In this document: in pieces, positions 36,832 to 45,965 of the stretch | Numbering within the stretch: the stretch's first letter is position 1 | How the letters are laid out: every line of letters starts with the position of its first letter | NCBI RefSeq assembly: GCF_036203305.1 | Contig: NZ_CP108131.1 | Span: 3,906,001-3,970,000, forward strand | DNA: 64,000 nt | Direction of reading: 5' to 3' | Source: Streptomyces sp. NBC_00190 | GTDB lineage: Bacteria > Actinomycetota > Actinomycetes > Streptomycetales > Streptomycetaceae | Made by a program: the position numbers and the translations under genes | Notes under the pieces: model-generated | What the model saw: the letters and a program-made list of their open reading frames with translations, nothing else | Told to the model about the DNA's origin: nothing | The model's database searches: none

Positions 36832-37506
36832 ATGAGCATGCTCACTCCCCCCGGCATGGGCGGAAAGTACCGCGTCACGGGAGCCGCCTACCCCCGCATG
36901 AGCCGTAAGCGGAGCCGTCGTCGGATCGTCCTCGCCGTGTGCGGCTCGGTCCTCGCACTGGCCCTGCTCGGCTATGGGGCCCTGCAGCTCATCGACGTGT
37001 TCCAGGGCAACAGCCCGAAACGGAATACCGCCGCTGGAGCCAAGGACTGTCCGACTGCGACCGCTGATCCCGCCACCAAGGCCGGCCCCGAAGCCGTCTC
37101 CGCCGCCTCCGCGGCGGCCCAACCGGCAGTCGTGCTGCCCAAGCCCGGCGACATCACCGTCAACGTCTACAACGCGACCCCGCGCGCCGGGCTCGCCAAG
37201 GCCGTCGGCGACGAGCTGGCCAAACGCGGCTTCGTCATCGGCAACGTCGGCAACGCCCCGCCCACCTTCGACAAGAAGGTCCCCGGCGCCGCGATACTGC
37301 TGGGCTCCCCCGCCACCGACAAGGGCGCCTTCTCCGTACTGGGCACCCAGCTCGTCGGCGCCACCCAGCAGACCGACACCCGCGAGACCGCGGACATCGA
37401 CCTGATCCTGGGCGACGCCTTCAAGGAGCTGAGTACGAAGGAGGACGCGGACAAGGCGCTGGCCCTCCTGGCCAACCCCGTGCCCGCGCCCGCCAAGAAG
37501 TGCTGA
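36832..37506 (+). CDS. LytR C-terminal-domain membrane protein
   Basis: 224 residues: a basic cytoplasmic start (SRKRSRRR), one transmembrane helix (about 32-54), an Ala/Pro-rich spacer and a C-terminal LytR_C domain (about 105-215, beginning DITVNVYNATPRAGLAKAVGDELAKRGF). Such domains are found in cell-wall-associated proteins and bind an unknown ligand. It shares a terminator region with upp. Confidence 0.85.
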   Translation: MSMLTPPGMGGKYRVTGAAYPRMSRKRSRRRIVLAVCGSVLALALLGYGALQLIDVFQGNSPKRNTAAGAKDCPTATADPATKAGPEAVSAASAAAQPAVVLPKPGDITVNVYNATPRAGLAKAVGDELAKRGFVIGNVGNAPPTFDKKVPGAAILLGSPATDKGAFSVLGTQLVGATQQTDTRETADIDLILGDAFKELSTKEDADKALALLANPVPAPAKKC

Positions 37507-37522
37507 TCGAGCCGGAAGACCG

Positions 37523-37547
37523 CTCCGCGGAGAACTACTCCGCGGAG
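37523..37547. terminator. Twin-palindrome bidirectional terminator
   Basis: Two perfect copies of the 10-bp palindrome CTCCGCGGAG (37523-37532 and 37538-37547), 5 nt apart. Because each is self-complementary they can also pair with each other, giving a 10-bp stem for either transcript. The second copy overlaps the last codons of upp. Confidence 0.65.
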
Positions 37548-38170
37548 CCGTACATGCGGTCGCCCGCGTCCCCCAGGCCCGGGACGATGTAACCGTGCTC
37601 GTTGAGCCGCTCGTCCACCGCGGCGGTCACCACCGTCACCGGTGTGCCCGCCAGCTCGCGCTCCATGATCTCGACGCCCTCGGGCGCGGCCAGCAGCACC
37701 ACGGCCGTGACGTCGTCGGCGCCGCGCTTGATCAGCTCCCGGATCGCCGCGACGAGCGTGCCGCCGGTGGCCAGCATCGGGTCGACGACGTAGACCTGCC
37801 GCCCGGAGAGGTCCTCCGGCATGCGCGTCGCGTACGTGGAGGCCTCCAGGGTCTCCTCGTTGCGGACCATGCCCAGGAAGCCCACCTCGGCGGTCGGCAG
37901 GAGCCGCACCATGCCGTCGAGCATGCCGAGGCCGGCACGCAGGATCGGCACGACCAGCGGGCGCGGGTGCGAGAGCTTCACACCGGTGGTCGGGGCGACC
38001 GGGGTCTCGATGTCGGCCTGCTCGGTGCGCACGTCCCGGGTGGCCTCGTACGCGAGCAGGGTCACCAGCTCGTCGGCGAGCCGCCGGAAGGTGGCGGAGT
38101 CGGTGCGCTTGTCGCGCAGGGTGGTGAGTTTGTGCGCCACCAAGGGGTGATCGACGACCTGCAAACGCAC
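37535..38170 (-). CDS. upp: Uracil phosphoribosyltransferase
   Basis: Pyrimidine salvage: uracil plus PRPP gives UMP. 211 residues with the PRTase loop [26 protein letters not shown], and the C-terminal GDAGDRMYG uracil-binding signature. GTG 38170 gives [20 protein letters not shown] and has GGAGGATGTT immediately upstream; the longer open frame has no family similarity. Confidence 0.95.
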   Translation of the reverse strand: MRLQVVDHPLVAHKLTTLRDKRTDSATFRRLADELVTLLAYEATRDVRTEQADIETPVAPTTGVKLSHPRPLVVPILRAGLGMLDGMVRLLPTAEVGFLGMVRNEETLEASTYATRMPEDLSGRQVYVVDPMLATGGTLVAAIRELIKRGADDVTAVVLLAAPEGVEIMERELAGTPVTVVTAAVDERLNEHGYIVPGLGDAGDRMYGSAE

Positions 38171-38333
38171 AACATCCTCCAAAACTCGGCCTGCGACCTG
38201 CAAAAACGGCCGCACGACGCGACCTGCACCCAAAAGGCTACGCGCTGACGCGGCCCCTTCGTGTCCGAAGCCGCAGCCACGCCCGCGACTGCCTGCGGAT
38301 GCGACCCGCCCGGACGCCCAGCACGCTGGACTG

Positions 38334-39281
38334 ATGAGCAACGCACCGGTGATCGCGGCCGTCGACGGATCCGACCACAGCCTGAGGGCCCTGGAGTGGG
38401 CCAGGACCGCGGCGCTGCTGCACGGTTGCGGGCTGCTGATCGCCCACGTACTGCCCGACCACGCCCAGCTGTACGCGGGGCGCCGGACCTCGCTGCACGA
38501 CGCCTCACAGCCGGAGGAGTTCGCCGACCCGGTGAGCGACCAGATCGTGGCCCTGCTCGGCGGCCGCTCCGGGCTGCCCGAGGGGGTCGAGTACGTGTCG
38601 CTGGAGGGCTCCGTCCCCGAGGCGCTGCGGGTCATCGGGGCGGAGGCCCTGATGCTGGTGATGGGCTCCCGGGGGCGCGGCGGCTTCGCCAGCCTGCTGC
38701 TCGGCTCCAACAGCCGCGCCGTGGCCGCCACGGCGCCGTGCCCGGTCGTGGTGGTCCCGCACGCGGAGCGGAGCGCGGGGGCGCGGGACGCCGCCGCCGG
38801 GCAGTCCGCCGGGCAGGTGGTGCTCGGCCTGCACGCCGCCGAGACGCCCGACGACGTACTGGCCTTCGCGTTCTCGGAAGCGGCCGTGCGGGGGACCACC
38901 GTCCAGGTGGTGTCCGCGTACGCCATCCCGCCCGCGCCGACCATGGTGATCGACAGCCCCTTCGTGGTGATCCCGCCGGAAGGGCTGGCCGACGACGGGG
39001 ACGCCGTGCCCGCCGAGCGGGAGATGCTGCGGTCCCAGACGGAGCGGCTCGCGCCCTTCCGCACCCGGTACCCGGACGTCCGGGTGGAGCAGGCCGCCGT
39101 GCCCGGGGACGCGGCCGGCCGGCTGGTCATCGCCTCCGAGTCGGCGGCGCTGGTCGTCGTGGGACGCCACCACCCGCGGCGCTCCGCCATGTCCCTGCAG
39201 ATCGGCTCGGTGGCGCACGCGGTGCTGCACCACGCGCACGGCCCGGTGGCCGTGGTCCCGACGCTGTCGGACGACGTCTGA
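38334..39281 (+). CDS. Universal stress protein, two UspA domains
   Basis: 315 residues with two UspA domains (about 5-143 and 158-312). The first carries an ATP-binding motif of the form [20 protein letters not shown]; the second has [14 protein letters not shown]...[19 protein letters not shown], a diverged version. It is one of the many Usp proteins in streptomycetes; specific role unknown. Confidence 0.88.
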   Translation: MSNAPVIAAVDGSDHSLRALEWARTAALLHGCGLLIAHVLPDHAQLYAGRRTSLHDASQPEEFADPVSDQIVALLGGRSGLPEGVEYVSLEGSVPEALRVIGAEALMLVMGSRGRGGFASLLLGSNSRAVAATAPCPVVVVPHAERSAGARDAAAGQSAGQVVLGLHAAETPDDVLAFAFSEAAVRGTTVQVVSAYAIPPAPTMVIDSPFVVIPPEGLADDGDAVPAEREMLRSQTERLAPFRTRYPDVRVEQAAVPGDAAGRLVIASESAALVVVGRHHPRRSAMSLQIGSVAHAVLHHAHGPVAVVPTLSDDV

Positions 39282-39365
39282 CCTGCACAGGGGTGGCATC
39301 AAACCGCCCGTCCGGGGGAAGCTGGGTGCAGGGGGGAACGACCGACCAGCCCGGGGTGGTGGCCG

Positions 39366-39545
39366 ATGCCCGACACGCAGCCGAGCGACGACGCGCCGGA
39401 GACCGCCGCGCAGCGCCGAGCGCGCCGCGCCCAGTTCCTGCGCGATCTGATGGAGGCGCGCGCGCTGCGCGACCGCGTCCAGCCCCGCCGCGCCCGCGCG
39501 GCCCGCATGCGCCAGCAGATGCGCATGCGCACCTTCCGCTGGTAA
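39366..39545 (+). CDS. Small basic conserved protein ending RMRTFRW
   Basis: A 59-residue protein that is easily missed because it is short. It starts MPDTQPSDDAPETAAQRRAR, continues with a helical QFLRDLMEARALRDRVQPRR and ends MRQQMRMRTFRW. Arg makes up about a quarter of it. I recall homologues with the same C-terminus across Streptomyces, so it is probably real. A GGGG-rich site (39351-39356) precedes the ATG. RNA or membrane binding would fit the charge, but function is unknown. Confidence 0.62.
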   Translation: MPDTQPSDDAPETAAQRRARRAQFLRDLMEARALRDRVQPRRARAARMRQQMRMRTFRW

Positions 39546-39848
39546 CCGCGGCCGGCGCCGCACCCGGGCCCGCGACACGACCGGGCGCGGCGGCCTCCGC
39601 GAGGGAGCCGCCCCGGCCCCCGGCGGCGCCCGGCAGCCGTACGGCACCACCGCCGCGCACCCCCCGTCCGGGCCGCGCGGCGCACGGCGCGGGACGACGC
39701 AAGCGCGGAAGACCTCTCGCAAAGCCGCTGTTTCTGCCACGATGCCGATTGGGCGGGGTACGGACGGCGAGCACGACAGCCGTTCGACCCCAACCTCCGG
39801 CCGGGGGGACCTCCAACCGGCACGCCTAAGACCAGTGGGAGAGTCACG
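39546..39848. other. 303-bp gap, no gene seen
   Basis: Very GC-rich first half with no conserved frame; the second half (39700-39848) should contain the promoter for the deaminase-associated gene. No repeat or structured RNA recognised. Confidence 0.5.
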
Positions 39849-40397
39849 GTGTATTTCGCCGCACTGCTCGCGCGCACCGAAGACGGGTGGGAAGCGAGCG
39901 ACATGGAACTCGACAACGTCGAGTCCCTCAGTGATCTGATCGATCTCGCCCGTTCCGCCGCTGTCGACGACGACACGGTGGTCGCCCTCATCGAGCAGGA
40001 GGACGCCTGGTTCGGCGTCGTCCGCGTGGACGGCGAGGAGGACCCGCGGTACTTCGTATCGAACGCCTCCGCGGCCGCCCGCAGCTCCTACGGCTCGATG
40101 CTGACCAAAGAGCTGCTGGGCAGCGACAAGGAGGACGACGAACTCGACGAACTGGACCTGGACGGAACCGAGGACGGCGAGGAGGAAGCACTCGCCTCCT
40201 TCACCGACGAGGACGACGACGAGGACGCGGCGGGCGGGAGCGGCTCGGAGCCGGTACCTGCCGGTCCGCTCGGCGACCCCCGGCTGCTGGACGACCTCGG
40301 GGTGACCCACAAACAACTGATGACCCTCGACGGGGACGCCCTCTCGGAGATCGCCGACGCGCTCGGCGCCACCGAGGTCCTGGAGGCCGTCCGCTAG
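39849..40397 (+). CDS. tRNA adenosine deaminase-associated protein
   Basis: 182 residues, found next to tadA throughout actinobacteria. N-terminal domain YFAALLARTEDGWEASDMELDNV, a strongly acidic low-complexity middle (about 100-130, Asp/Glu runs) and a C-terminal LLDDLGVTHKQLMTLDG segment. A role in TadA function is assumed from conserved linkage only. The GTG start follows GGGAGAG. Its TAG stop overlaps the GTG start of tadA by one base. Confidence 0.85.
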   Translation: MYFAALLARTEDGWEASDMELDNVESLSDLIDLARSAAVDDDTVVALIEQEDAWFGVVRVDGEEDPRYFVSNASAAARSSYGSMLTKELLGSDKEDDELDELDLDGTEDGEEEALASFTDEDDDEDAAGGSGSEPVPAGPLGDPRLLDDLGVTHKQLMTLDGDALSEIADALGATEVLEAVR

Positions 40398-40885
40398 TGA
40401 TCCACACGTACGACGCGCACACCCCCGATCCCGTACGGGATCCCTGGCGGGACTCCATGCGCCTGGCGCTCCAGGAGGCCGCCCGGGCGGTGCCGGCCGG
40501 CGATGTGCCGGTCGGCGCCGTCGTGCTCGGCCCGGACGGCGGGATCCTCGCCACCGGGTACAACGAGCGCGAGGCGACCGGCGACCCGACGGCGCACGCC
40601 GAGGTGGTGGCGCTGCGCCGGGCCGCCGCCGCAGTCGGGGAATGGCGGCTTCCGGGGTGCACCCTCGTGGTGACCCTGGAGCCGTGCGTGATGTGCGCGG
40701 GCGCGCTCGTGCAGTCGCGCGTCGCCCGGGTCGTCTACGGCGCGGACGACGAGAAGGCGGGCGCGGCGGGCTCGCTGTGGGACCTCGTACGGGACCGCAG
40801 GCTCAACCACCGGCCCGAAGTGGTCCGCGGCGTCCTGGCGGCGGAGTGCGCGCAGCAGCTGACGGACTTCTTCCGCGACCTGTGA
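40397..40885 (+). CDS. tadA: tRNA-specific adenosine deaminase
   Basis: Deaminates A34 to inosine in tRNA-Arg(ACG), the tRNA encoded at 60483-60555 in this window. 162 residues with the zinc/catalytic motif HAE (His67-Glu69) and PCVMC (Cys97, Cys100). Translationally coupled to the gene before it. Confidence 0.93.
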   Translation: MIHTYDAHTPDPVRDPWRDSMRLALQEAARAVPAGDVPVGAVVLGPDGGILATGYNEREATGDPTAHAEVVALRRAAAAVGEWRLPGCTLVVTLEPCVMCAGALVQSRVARVVYGADDEKAGAAGSLWDLVRDRRLNHRPEVVRGVLAAECAQQLTDFFRDL

Positions 40886-40966
40886 CGACGGCCGTCCGAC
40901 GGGGCCGGCAGCCGACGCGGGATGCCGATTTCGGCGAATGCACCTCCTTAGGCTAGGATCCATCTC

Positions 40967-41051
40967 GGTAGTGTGTCCGAGTGGCCGAAGGAGCTCGCCT
41001 CGAAAGCGAGTATGGGGCAACCCATCGGGGGTTCAAATCCCTCCACTACCG
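40967..41051 (+). tRNA. tRNA-Ser(CGA)
   Basis: Acceptor GGTAGTG/CACTACC, discriminator G, anticodon stem CTCGC/GCGAG with loop CTCGAAA (CGA), variable arm TATGGGGCAACCCATC, T-loop TTCAAAT. CCA is not encoded. Confidence 0.97.
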
Positions 41052-41058
41052 CTCCGAT

Positions 41059-41092
41059 CGAAAGCCCCGCCCCGCAAGGGTCGGGGCTTTCG
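41059..41092 (+). terminator. Terminator of tRNA-Ser(CGA)
   Basis: An 11-bp perfect stem CGAAAGCCCCG (41059-41069) with 41082-41092, 8 bp after the tRNA. Confidence 0.85.
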
Positions 41093-41196
41093 GCGTTCGT
41101 ACGGCTCACAGCATGTGGTTCGGCTCCCGACGTTCCCCGCTCCGCTCTCCGGAGTACGGCCGCGTGACCGCCCGCCCCCTCGGCCGTTGTCACGGC

Positions 41197-41487
41197 ATGA
41201 CCAAGACCCAGCGCATGCTCGCCGCCTTCGCCCTCGCGGGGGCCGCCGCGGGCCTCGCCGCACCCGCCGCCTCCGCCGCACCCATCGCGCCCCTCACCCT
41301 CCCGGACCTCCCGACGGCCGCCCCCGGCATGCCCGCCGGGGCCACGCCGTCCTCCATCCAGGAGATCGGCGGGAAGCTCAGCGAAGGAGCCAACCAGCTC
41401 AACCAGCTGATGGAGCTGCCGAACCAGCTCTCGCCCGTGATCGCCCCCGTACAGCCCCTCACGGACCTCGCCGGCGGCCTGCAGTAG
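41197..41487 (+). CDS. Small secreted protein
   Basis: 96 residues: Sec signal peptide (MTKTQRMLAAFALAGAAAGL...ASA, cleavage near 28), then a Pro-rich stretch and a Gln/Leu/Asn-rich amphipathic region (NQLNQLMELPNQLSPVIAP). It resembles small exported streptomycete proteins of unknown function. There is no strong ribosome site before ATG 41197. Confidence 0.7.
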   Translation: MTKTQRMLAAFALAGAAAGLAAPAASAAPIAPLTLPDLPTAAPGMPAGATPSSIQEIGGKLSEGANQLNQLMELPNQLSPVIAPVQPLTDLAGGLQ

Positions 41488-41520
41488 CCGCAGCGGGCGC
41501 CACGGAGCGGGAACCGCGAA

Positions 41521-41548
41521 GAAGGCCCCGAGCGGAGCCGGGACCTTC
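41521..41548 (+). terminator. Terminator of the small secreted protein gene
   Basis: A 10-bp stem with one C-A mismatch (41521-41530 with 41539-41548), 33 bp after the stop codon. Confidence 0.65.
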
Positions 41549-41560
41549 CACGTGTGGGAC

Positions 41561-41597
41561 GGGGGAAGTGGCGTCGCGGGGACAAGCCACTTCCCCC
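41561..41597. terminator. Second, perfect 12-bp hairpin
   Basis: GGGGGAAGTGGC at 41561-41572 pairs perfectly with 41586-41597 across a 13-nt loop. It lies 12 bp after the first terminator, so it may back it up or act in the 376-bp gap (41488-41863) before the next small gene. A GACCGGTT direct repeat (41807-41814 and 41838-41845) flanks the probable promoter further on. Confidence 0.5.
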
Positions 41598-41863
41598 GAC
41601 GAGGACGGAACCTGCCAGTCCGGGCCGCGGTCAGGGGAAAGCGCGCGGCTCGGACCCCGCAGTGAGGTCCTGTCCCTCACCCGCCGGTCTCCTGCCAGAA
41701 CCGGTGGGCGCACACCAATCGCGCGCCCCCCGCAACCGCCGGCATCCCGGCAAAGGACCCGGAGTACCGGGTCATTGGTCCTTAAAGGGCGGGTGAGTGT
41801 CCAAACCTGACCGGTTAGACTCACCCGACTTTGCAGGACCGGTTGGGGAGGCCGTCACCGCTC

Positions 41864-42025
41864 ATGGACACCAAGAAGCTCATCACGGGTGCCCTCACCG
41901 TCTTCGTCCTGTTCGTGATCATCACCCAGCCCAAGCGGGCCGCCGAGATGGTGGGAATAGGCTTCCAGGGCATATCCGATGCCGCCTCCGGCATCGGCGA
42001 GTTCATGACCGAACTGGTGCGCTGA
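41864..42025 (+). CDS. Small membrane protein upstream of sigF
   Basis: 53 residues with one N-terminal transmembrane helix (LITGALTVFVLFVIITQP) and an amphipathic C-terminal part (VGIGFQGISDAASGIGEFM). GGGGAGG lies upstream at a slightly long distance. It is followed at once by a strong terminator, so it is a separate transcript. Function unknown. Confidence 0.72.
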   Translation: MDTKKLITGALTVFVLFVIITQPKRAAEMVGIGFQGISDAASGIGEFMTELVR

Positions 42026-42058
42026 ACCCGTACGCTGAAGCGGCTTCCGGACTTCCCG

Positions 42059-42084
42059 GCCCCCCACTCCGACGGGTGGGGGGC
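42059..42084 (+). terminator. Intrinsic terminator with T-run
   Basis: A 9-bp stem GCCCCCCAC (42059-42067) with GTGGGGGGC (42076-42084) followed by TTTTTG, the clearest textbook terminator in this window. Confidence 0.9.
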
Positions 42085-42226
42085 TTTTTGCATACCCATC
42101 ACTAGGCACAATGCCCCAATATGCCCAACTTGCCCTCAACACGGTGATATACGGTGCTTGCACACAGTGCACATGTCTTGTGATGCTATGACCGCTTTTG
42201 ACGGATGAGTTGACTGAAGGGGTGGC

Positions 42227-43243
42227 GTGACCGTGCCGGCCAGTACAGCGCCTCAGGTGCCACCCCAGCAGGACCCCCAGGTGCCGCCCCAGCACGAACC
42301 CCAGTACGAACCCCGACGGGAGTCCCGGCAGGAGACCCGGCAGGAGACCCGGCAGGTAGCGGTCCAGGGGCCCCGGCAGGAAGCGCAGCAGGAGGCCCGG
42401 CAGGAGGCGGCCCCGGAGACGGCCCAGGAGGAGCCCCAGGAGGAGCCCCCGCCCGCCCTGGCGCCCCAGAGACCGCCGAGCCGGGGCGCGGACACCCGGG
42501 CCCTCACCCAGGTCCTCTTCGGGCAGCTGAAGAACCTGGAACCGGGCACCAGCGAGCACAACCGGGTGCGCGGAGCCCTCATCGAGGCCAACCTCCCGCT
42601 CGTGCGGTACGCGGCCGCCCGCTTCCGCAGCCGCAACGAGCCGATGGAGGACGTGGTCCAGGTCGGCACCATCGGCCTGATCAACGCCATCGACCGGTTC
42701 GACCCGGACCGCGGTGTGCAGTTCCCGACCTTCGCGATGCCGACCGTCGTGGGCGAGATCAAGCGCTACTTCCGCGACAACGTCCGCACCGTCCACGTGC
42801 CGCGCCGCCTCCACGAGCTGTGGGTGCAGGTCAACGCCGCCACCGAGGACCTCACCACCCTCCACGGCCGCACCCCGACGACCCCCGAGATCGCCGAGCG
42901 GCTGCGCATCGGCGAGGACGAGGTCCTCTCCTGCATCGAGGCCGGACGGAGCTACCACGCGACCTCGCTGGAAGCCGCCCAGGAGGGCGACGGGATGCCC
43001 GGCCTCCTCGACCGCCTCGGCTACGAGGACCCGGAGCTGGCCGGGGTCGAGCACCGCGACCTCGTCCGCCACCTCCTCGTACAACTGCCCGAACGTGAAC
43101 AAAGGATCCTGCTGCTGCGGTACTACAACAACCTGACGCAGTCGCAGATCAGCGCCGAGCTGGGCGTGTCCCAGATGCACGTCTCCCGGCTCCTCGCCCG
43201 GAGCTTCGCCCGATTGAGATCCGCAAACAGGATCGAGGCGTAA
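42227..43243 (+). CDS. sigF: SigB/SigF/SigG-family RNA polymerase sigma factor SigF
   Basis: 338 residues. Regions 2 to 4 are complete: [36 protein letters not shown] (region 2), [15 protein letters not shown] (region 3) and [32 protein letters not shown] (region 4). In Streptomyces SigF governs late sporulation and spore pigment. An 85-residue N-terminal extension is almost only Pro, Gln, Glu and Arg in imperfect repeats (QEP, RQET, RQEA). The GTG start has AAGGGG. It is followed by its paralogue sigN. Confidence 0.92.
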   Translation: MTVPASTAPQVPPQQDPQVPPQHEPQYEPRRESRQETRQETRQVAVQGPRQEAQQEARQEAAPETAQEEPQEEPPPALAPQRPPSRGADTRALTQVLFGQLKNLEPGTSEHNRVRGALIEANLPLVRYAAARFRSRNEPMEDVVQVGTIGLINAIDRFDPDRGVQFPTFAMPTVVGEIKRYFRDNVRTVHVPRRLHELWVQVNAATEDLTTLHGRTPTTPEIAERLRIGEDEVLSCIEAGRSYHATSLEAAQEGDGMPGLLDRLGYEDPELAGVEHRDLVRHLLVQLPEREQRILLLRYYNNLTQSQISAELGVSQMHVSRLLARSFARLRSANRIEA

Positions 43244-43386
43244 CCGTAACGAGTGGAGATCATCCACGCGTTTCCTGACAGAACGGGGCTGATCCCCTTC
43301 TGACCTCTTCTGTCGCTGGAGATATATGTCGACTTGGCGCTACAGCGTGTTGCCGACATGTGACATTCTGCTTGAACCGCGTTTGC

Positions 43387-43422
43387 CGCAGCCCCGCCTC
43401 CGGTATTCAGGTGGAGGCTGCG
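43387..43422 (+). terminator. Hairpin between sigF and sigN
   Basis: GCCTCC (43396-43401) pairs with GGAGGC (43413-43418), extended by CGCAG/CTGCG with a CCCC bulge. It lies 53 bp before sigN and may end the sigF transcript. Confidence 0.5.
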
Positions 43423-43474
43423 TTCCTCTGACGGGCGCGCCGCACGCGACCGTCCGCGACCTCAAGGGGGTGGC

Positions 43475-44314
43475 ATGTCCGTAGACCAGGGCAGCTCCAA
43501 GGTGCTCACGCTCGTCAAGAGCGCGACTCCGGCAGTAGCCGACCGCTCGGAAGCCATCGACACCCGCACCCTCTCCCGCTCCCTCTTCCAGCGCCTTGCC
43601 GCCCTGGACGCGGACAGCCCCGACCGGGCGTACGTACGCGACACCCTGATCGAGCTGAACCTGCCCCTGGTCCGGTACGCCGCCGCCCGCTTCCGCAGCC
43701 GCAACGAGCCGATGGAGGACATCGTCCAGGTCGGCACCATCGGCCTGATCAAGGCGATCGACCGGTTCGACTGCGAACGCGGCGTGGAGTTCCCGACGTT
43801 CGCGATGCCGACCGTCGTGGGCGAGATCAAACGGTTCTTTAGGGACACCTCCTGGTCCGTCCGCGTCCCGCGCAGGCTCCAGGAGCTGCGCCTCGCGCTG
43901 ACCAAGGCCAGCGACGAGCTCGCCCAGAAACTGGACCGCTCGCCGACCGTGCCGGAGCTCGCCGCCGTGCTGGGCGTCTCGGAGGAGGACGTGGTCGACG
44001 GTCTCGCCGTCGGCAACGCCTACACCGCCTCCTCGCTCGACTCGCCCTCGCCCGAGGACGAGGGCGGCGAGGGCTCGCTCGCGGACCGCCTCGGTTACGA
44101 GGACACCGCGCTCGAAGGCGTCGAATACCGCGAGTCACTGAAGCCCTTGCTCGCCAAACTCCCGCCCCGGGAGCGGCAGATCATCATGCTGCGGTTCTTC
44201 GCGAACATGACGCAGTCGCAGATCGGCGAGGAGGTCGGCATCTCCCAGATGCACGTCTCCCGGCTGCTCACCCGTACCCTCGCGCAACTGCGCGTAGGCC
44301 TCATCGGCGAGTGA
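43475..44314 (+). CDS. sigN: SigB/SigF/SigG-family sigma factor SigN
   Basis: 279 residues, paralogous to the upstream SigF over the whole core (region 2 [21 protein letters not shown], region 4 [34 protein letters not shown]) but without the long Pro/Gln-rich extension. In S. coelicolor the gene after sigF is sigN, linked to aerial development. No anti-sigma or anti-anti-sigma gene is adjacent to either. Confidence 0.88.
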   Translation: MSVDQGSSKVLTLVKSATPAVADRSEAIDTRTLSRSLFQRLAALDADSPDRAYVRDTLIELNLPLVRYAAARFRSRNEPMEDIVQVGTIGLIKAIDRFDCERGVEFPTFAMPTVVGEIKRFFRDTSWSVRVPRRLQELRLALTKASDELAQKLDRSPTVPELAAVLGVSEEDVVDGLAVGNAYTASSLDSPSPEDEGGEGSLADRLGYEDTALEGVEYRESLKPLLAKLPPRERQIIMLRFFANMTQSQIGEEVGISQMHVSRLLTRTLAQLRVGLIGE

Positions 44315-44375
44315 CGGGGCGTTGAACCGTCCGCAAGGGCTTTCCAATTGACGGAGCGTCAGTAAAACTGGCGCG

Positions 44376-45161
44376 ATGCGAACGGGATCCCGCAGGGCCG
44401 CCCCGGCTGCCCTCCTCGCCCTGTGCTGCACGGCCGTCGCCGGCCTCACCGGCTGCGGCGGCCCGGCACGGGACGGCTATGTCGCCGTGGGCGCCGCGGC
44501 CCCGGGTCCCGAACGGGGCGCGGGGGAGAACGTGGCGCCGCAGGGCCAGGTGGAGTTCCAGCAGCTCGGCGGCCCGTCCGCGGCGGGCGGCTCCTCCGTG
44601 TCGTCCGGTACGTCGGCCAGTACTCCCGAGTCCCGGACACCCGGCGGCTCCGCCCCGGGCGGAGCGACGACCACCGCCCCCGGCGGCTCCGGAGCCACAC
44701 CCGGGATCCCGCCCGGTGCGGGCCCGTCCACCACCCCACCCGGCACCCCGGACTCCCCGGGCACGCCGGGCGCGCCGTCCGGCCCATCGAGCCCGTCCAG
44801 CCCGTCCACCAAGCCCGGCACGACCCCGCCGGCGCCCCCGGCGACCCCGGCGACCCCGGCGAGGCTGACGCTGTCCACCCCGGCCAGGGCGGCCGCGGCC
44901 GACCGCTGGTGCGAGCGGGTCACCGTCACGTTCACCAACACCGGCACCACCGCGGCCCGTTCGGGCACGGTCAGCTTCGCGACGCACATCATCGGCGCCC
45001 TCGGCGTCGATTGGGCCACGATCACCACCACCCAGCCGCTTCCCGCGCCGATCACGGGCGGAGCCGCCAAGACGCAGACCTACACGGTGTGCGTGGAGGC
45101 CTGGCGGGTGCCGCTGGGCATGCACGTGGACACCCAGAAGGTCACCGCCACCTGGAGCTGA
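44376..45161 (+). CDS. Lipoprotein with Pro/Ser/Thr-rich linker
   Basis: 261 residues: lipobox LTGC near residue 27, a low-complexity Pro/Ser/Thr/Gly linker (about 65-165) and a C-terminal beta-sandwich-like domain (RVTVTFTNTGTTAARSGTVSFATHIIG) with two Cys that could form a disulfide. This layout suggests a wall-spanning surface protein with an Ig- or CBM-like head. No specific family identified. Confidence 0.78.
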   Translation: MRTGSRRAAPAALLALCCTAVAGLTGCGGPARDGYVAVGAAAPGPERGAGENVAPQGQVEFQQLGGPSAAGGSSVSSGTSASTPESRTPGGSAPGGATTTAPGGSGATPGIPPGAGPSTTPPGTPDSPGTPGAPSGPSSPSSPSTKPGTTPPAPPATPATPARLTLSTPARAAAADRWCERVTVTFTNTGTTAARSGTVSFATHIIGALGVDWATITTTQPLPAPITGGAAKTQTYTVCVEAWRVPLGMHVDTQKVTATWS

Positions 45162-45180
45162 ACCCGCGCGGGCGCGGCGG

Positions 45181-45420
45181 TCAGTGCAGGACGACCCACA
45201 GGGCGGCGCCGAAGGCGAGCACGAGCGCGATGCCCACCCCGAGCCACGCGCCCTTCTTGGAGCCGACGGCCTGCTGCCCCTCCTCGCGGCGCTGGCGACG
45301 CGAGCCGGTGGGCGTCTGCCGGGCCGGTGCGGCCTCCTCGACGAAGGCGCGGAACATCTGGGTGCTGCCCGCGGGGTCGTAGTTGCCCTCGGGGACCTGT
45401 GAGTTGCGGTTGTCAGCCAT
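45181..45420 (-). CDS. Small C-tail-anchored membrane protein
   Basis: 79 residues: soluble N-terminus (MADNRNSQVPEGNYDPAGST), a basic stretch (GSRRQRREEG) and a single C-terminal transmembrane helix (WLGVGIALVLAFGAALWVVL). Function unknown. It is divergent from the marR gene and convergent with the lipoprotein gene. Confidence 0.75.
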   Translation of the reverse strand: MADNRNSQVPEGNYDPAGSTQMFRAFVEEAAPARQTPTGSRRQRREEGQQAVGSKKGAWLGVGIALVLAFGAALWVVLH

Positions 45421-45485
45421 GGAGCAGGACCCTAGCCGGTTTTCCGATTCCTTTACCGCCCCATCCCCAGATTCATTTGCCTGTA

Positions 45486-45509
45486 GCAACCATCCTCTTC
45501 TATGGTTGC
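45486..45509. promoter_or_regulatory. MarR-type operator upstream of marR-MFS operon
   Basis: A perfect inverted repeat GCAACCAT (45486-45493) and ATGGTTGC (45502-45509) with an 8-nt spacer. It sits 29 bp before the MarR start, where a self-regulating repressor would bind. An extra GCAAC half-site follows at 45515. Confidence 0.75.
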
Positions 45510-45537
45510 CCTAAGCAACAAGATGGGGGGTCGGCCG

Positions 45538-45951
45538 ATGACCACGCGGTACGAGGAGCTGGCCCGCCGGCTCACCGGGATCGGCGCGGTCAAGCGCGAG
45601 CTGGCCCGCGCCCTGCCTTCGGACTGCCCGCCCGGCGCGGCCGCCGTCCTCACCGTGCTCGAACGGCACGGAGAGATGCGGCTGAGCCGACTGGCGGAGC
45701 TCATGGCCGTCGACATCTCGGTGACCAGCCGGCACGTCACCCACGTCGCCGAGCGCGGCTGGATCGAGCGCGAGACCGACCCGGGGGACGGCCGCTGCCG
45801 CATCCTGCGGCTCACCCCGGCCGGACACGCGCTCCTCGCCGAGCTCGGCGCCCGGTACACGGCGGCACTGGAGAAGGCGCTGGCCGACTGGTCCGCCCAG
45901 GACATCGACGTACTCAACACCCTGCTGGCCCGACTCCGATCGAGCTTCTAG
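45538..45951 (+). CDS. MarR-family transcriptional regulator
   Basis: 137 residues: winged helix with EMRLSRLAELMAVDISVTSRHVTHVAERGWIERE and the wing DPGDGRCRILRLTPAG. ATG 45538 is preferred over the ATG at 45502, which would lie inside the operator; GGGGGG lies 7 nt upstream. It precedes the MFS exporter by 14 bp and probably represses both genes through the palindrome at 45486, released by an unknown ligand. Confidence 0.9.
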   Translation: MTTRYEELARRLTGIGAVKRELARALPSDCPPGAAAVLTVLERHGEMRLSRLAELMAVDISVTSRHVTHVAERGWIERETDPGDGRCRILRLTPAGHALLAELGARYTAALEKALADWSAQDIDVLNTLLARLRSSF

Positions 45952-45965
45952 ACAGAAGGAAACAC

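Noticed and set aside
45502..45537. Upstream ATG start for the MarR gene
   Set aside because: It would place the start inside the palindromic operator and add residues without family similarity; the ATG at 45538 has its own GGGGGG site.
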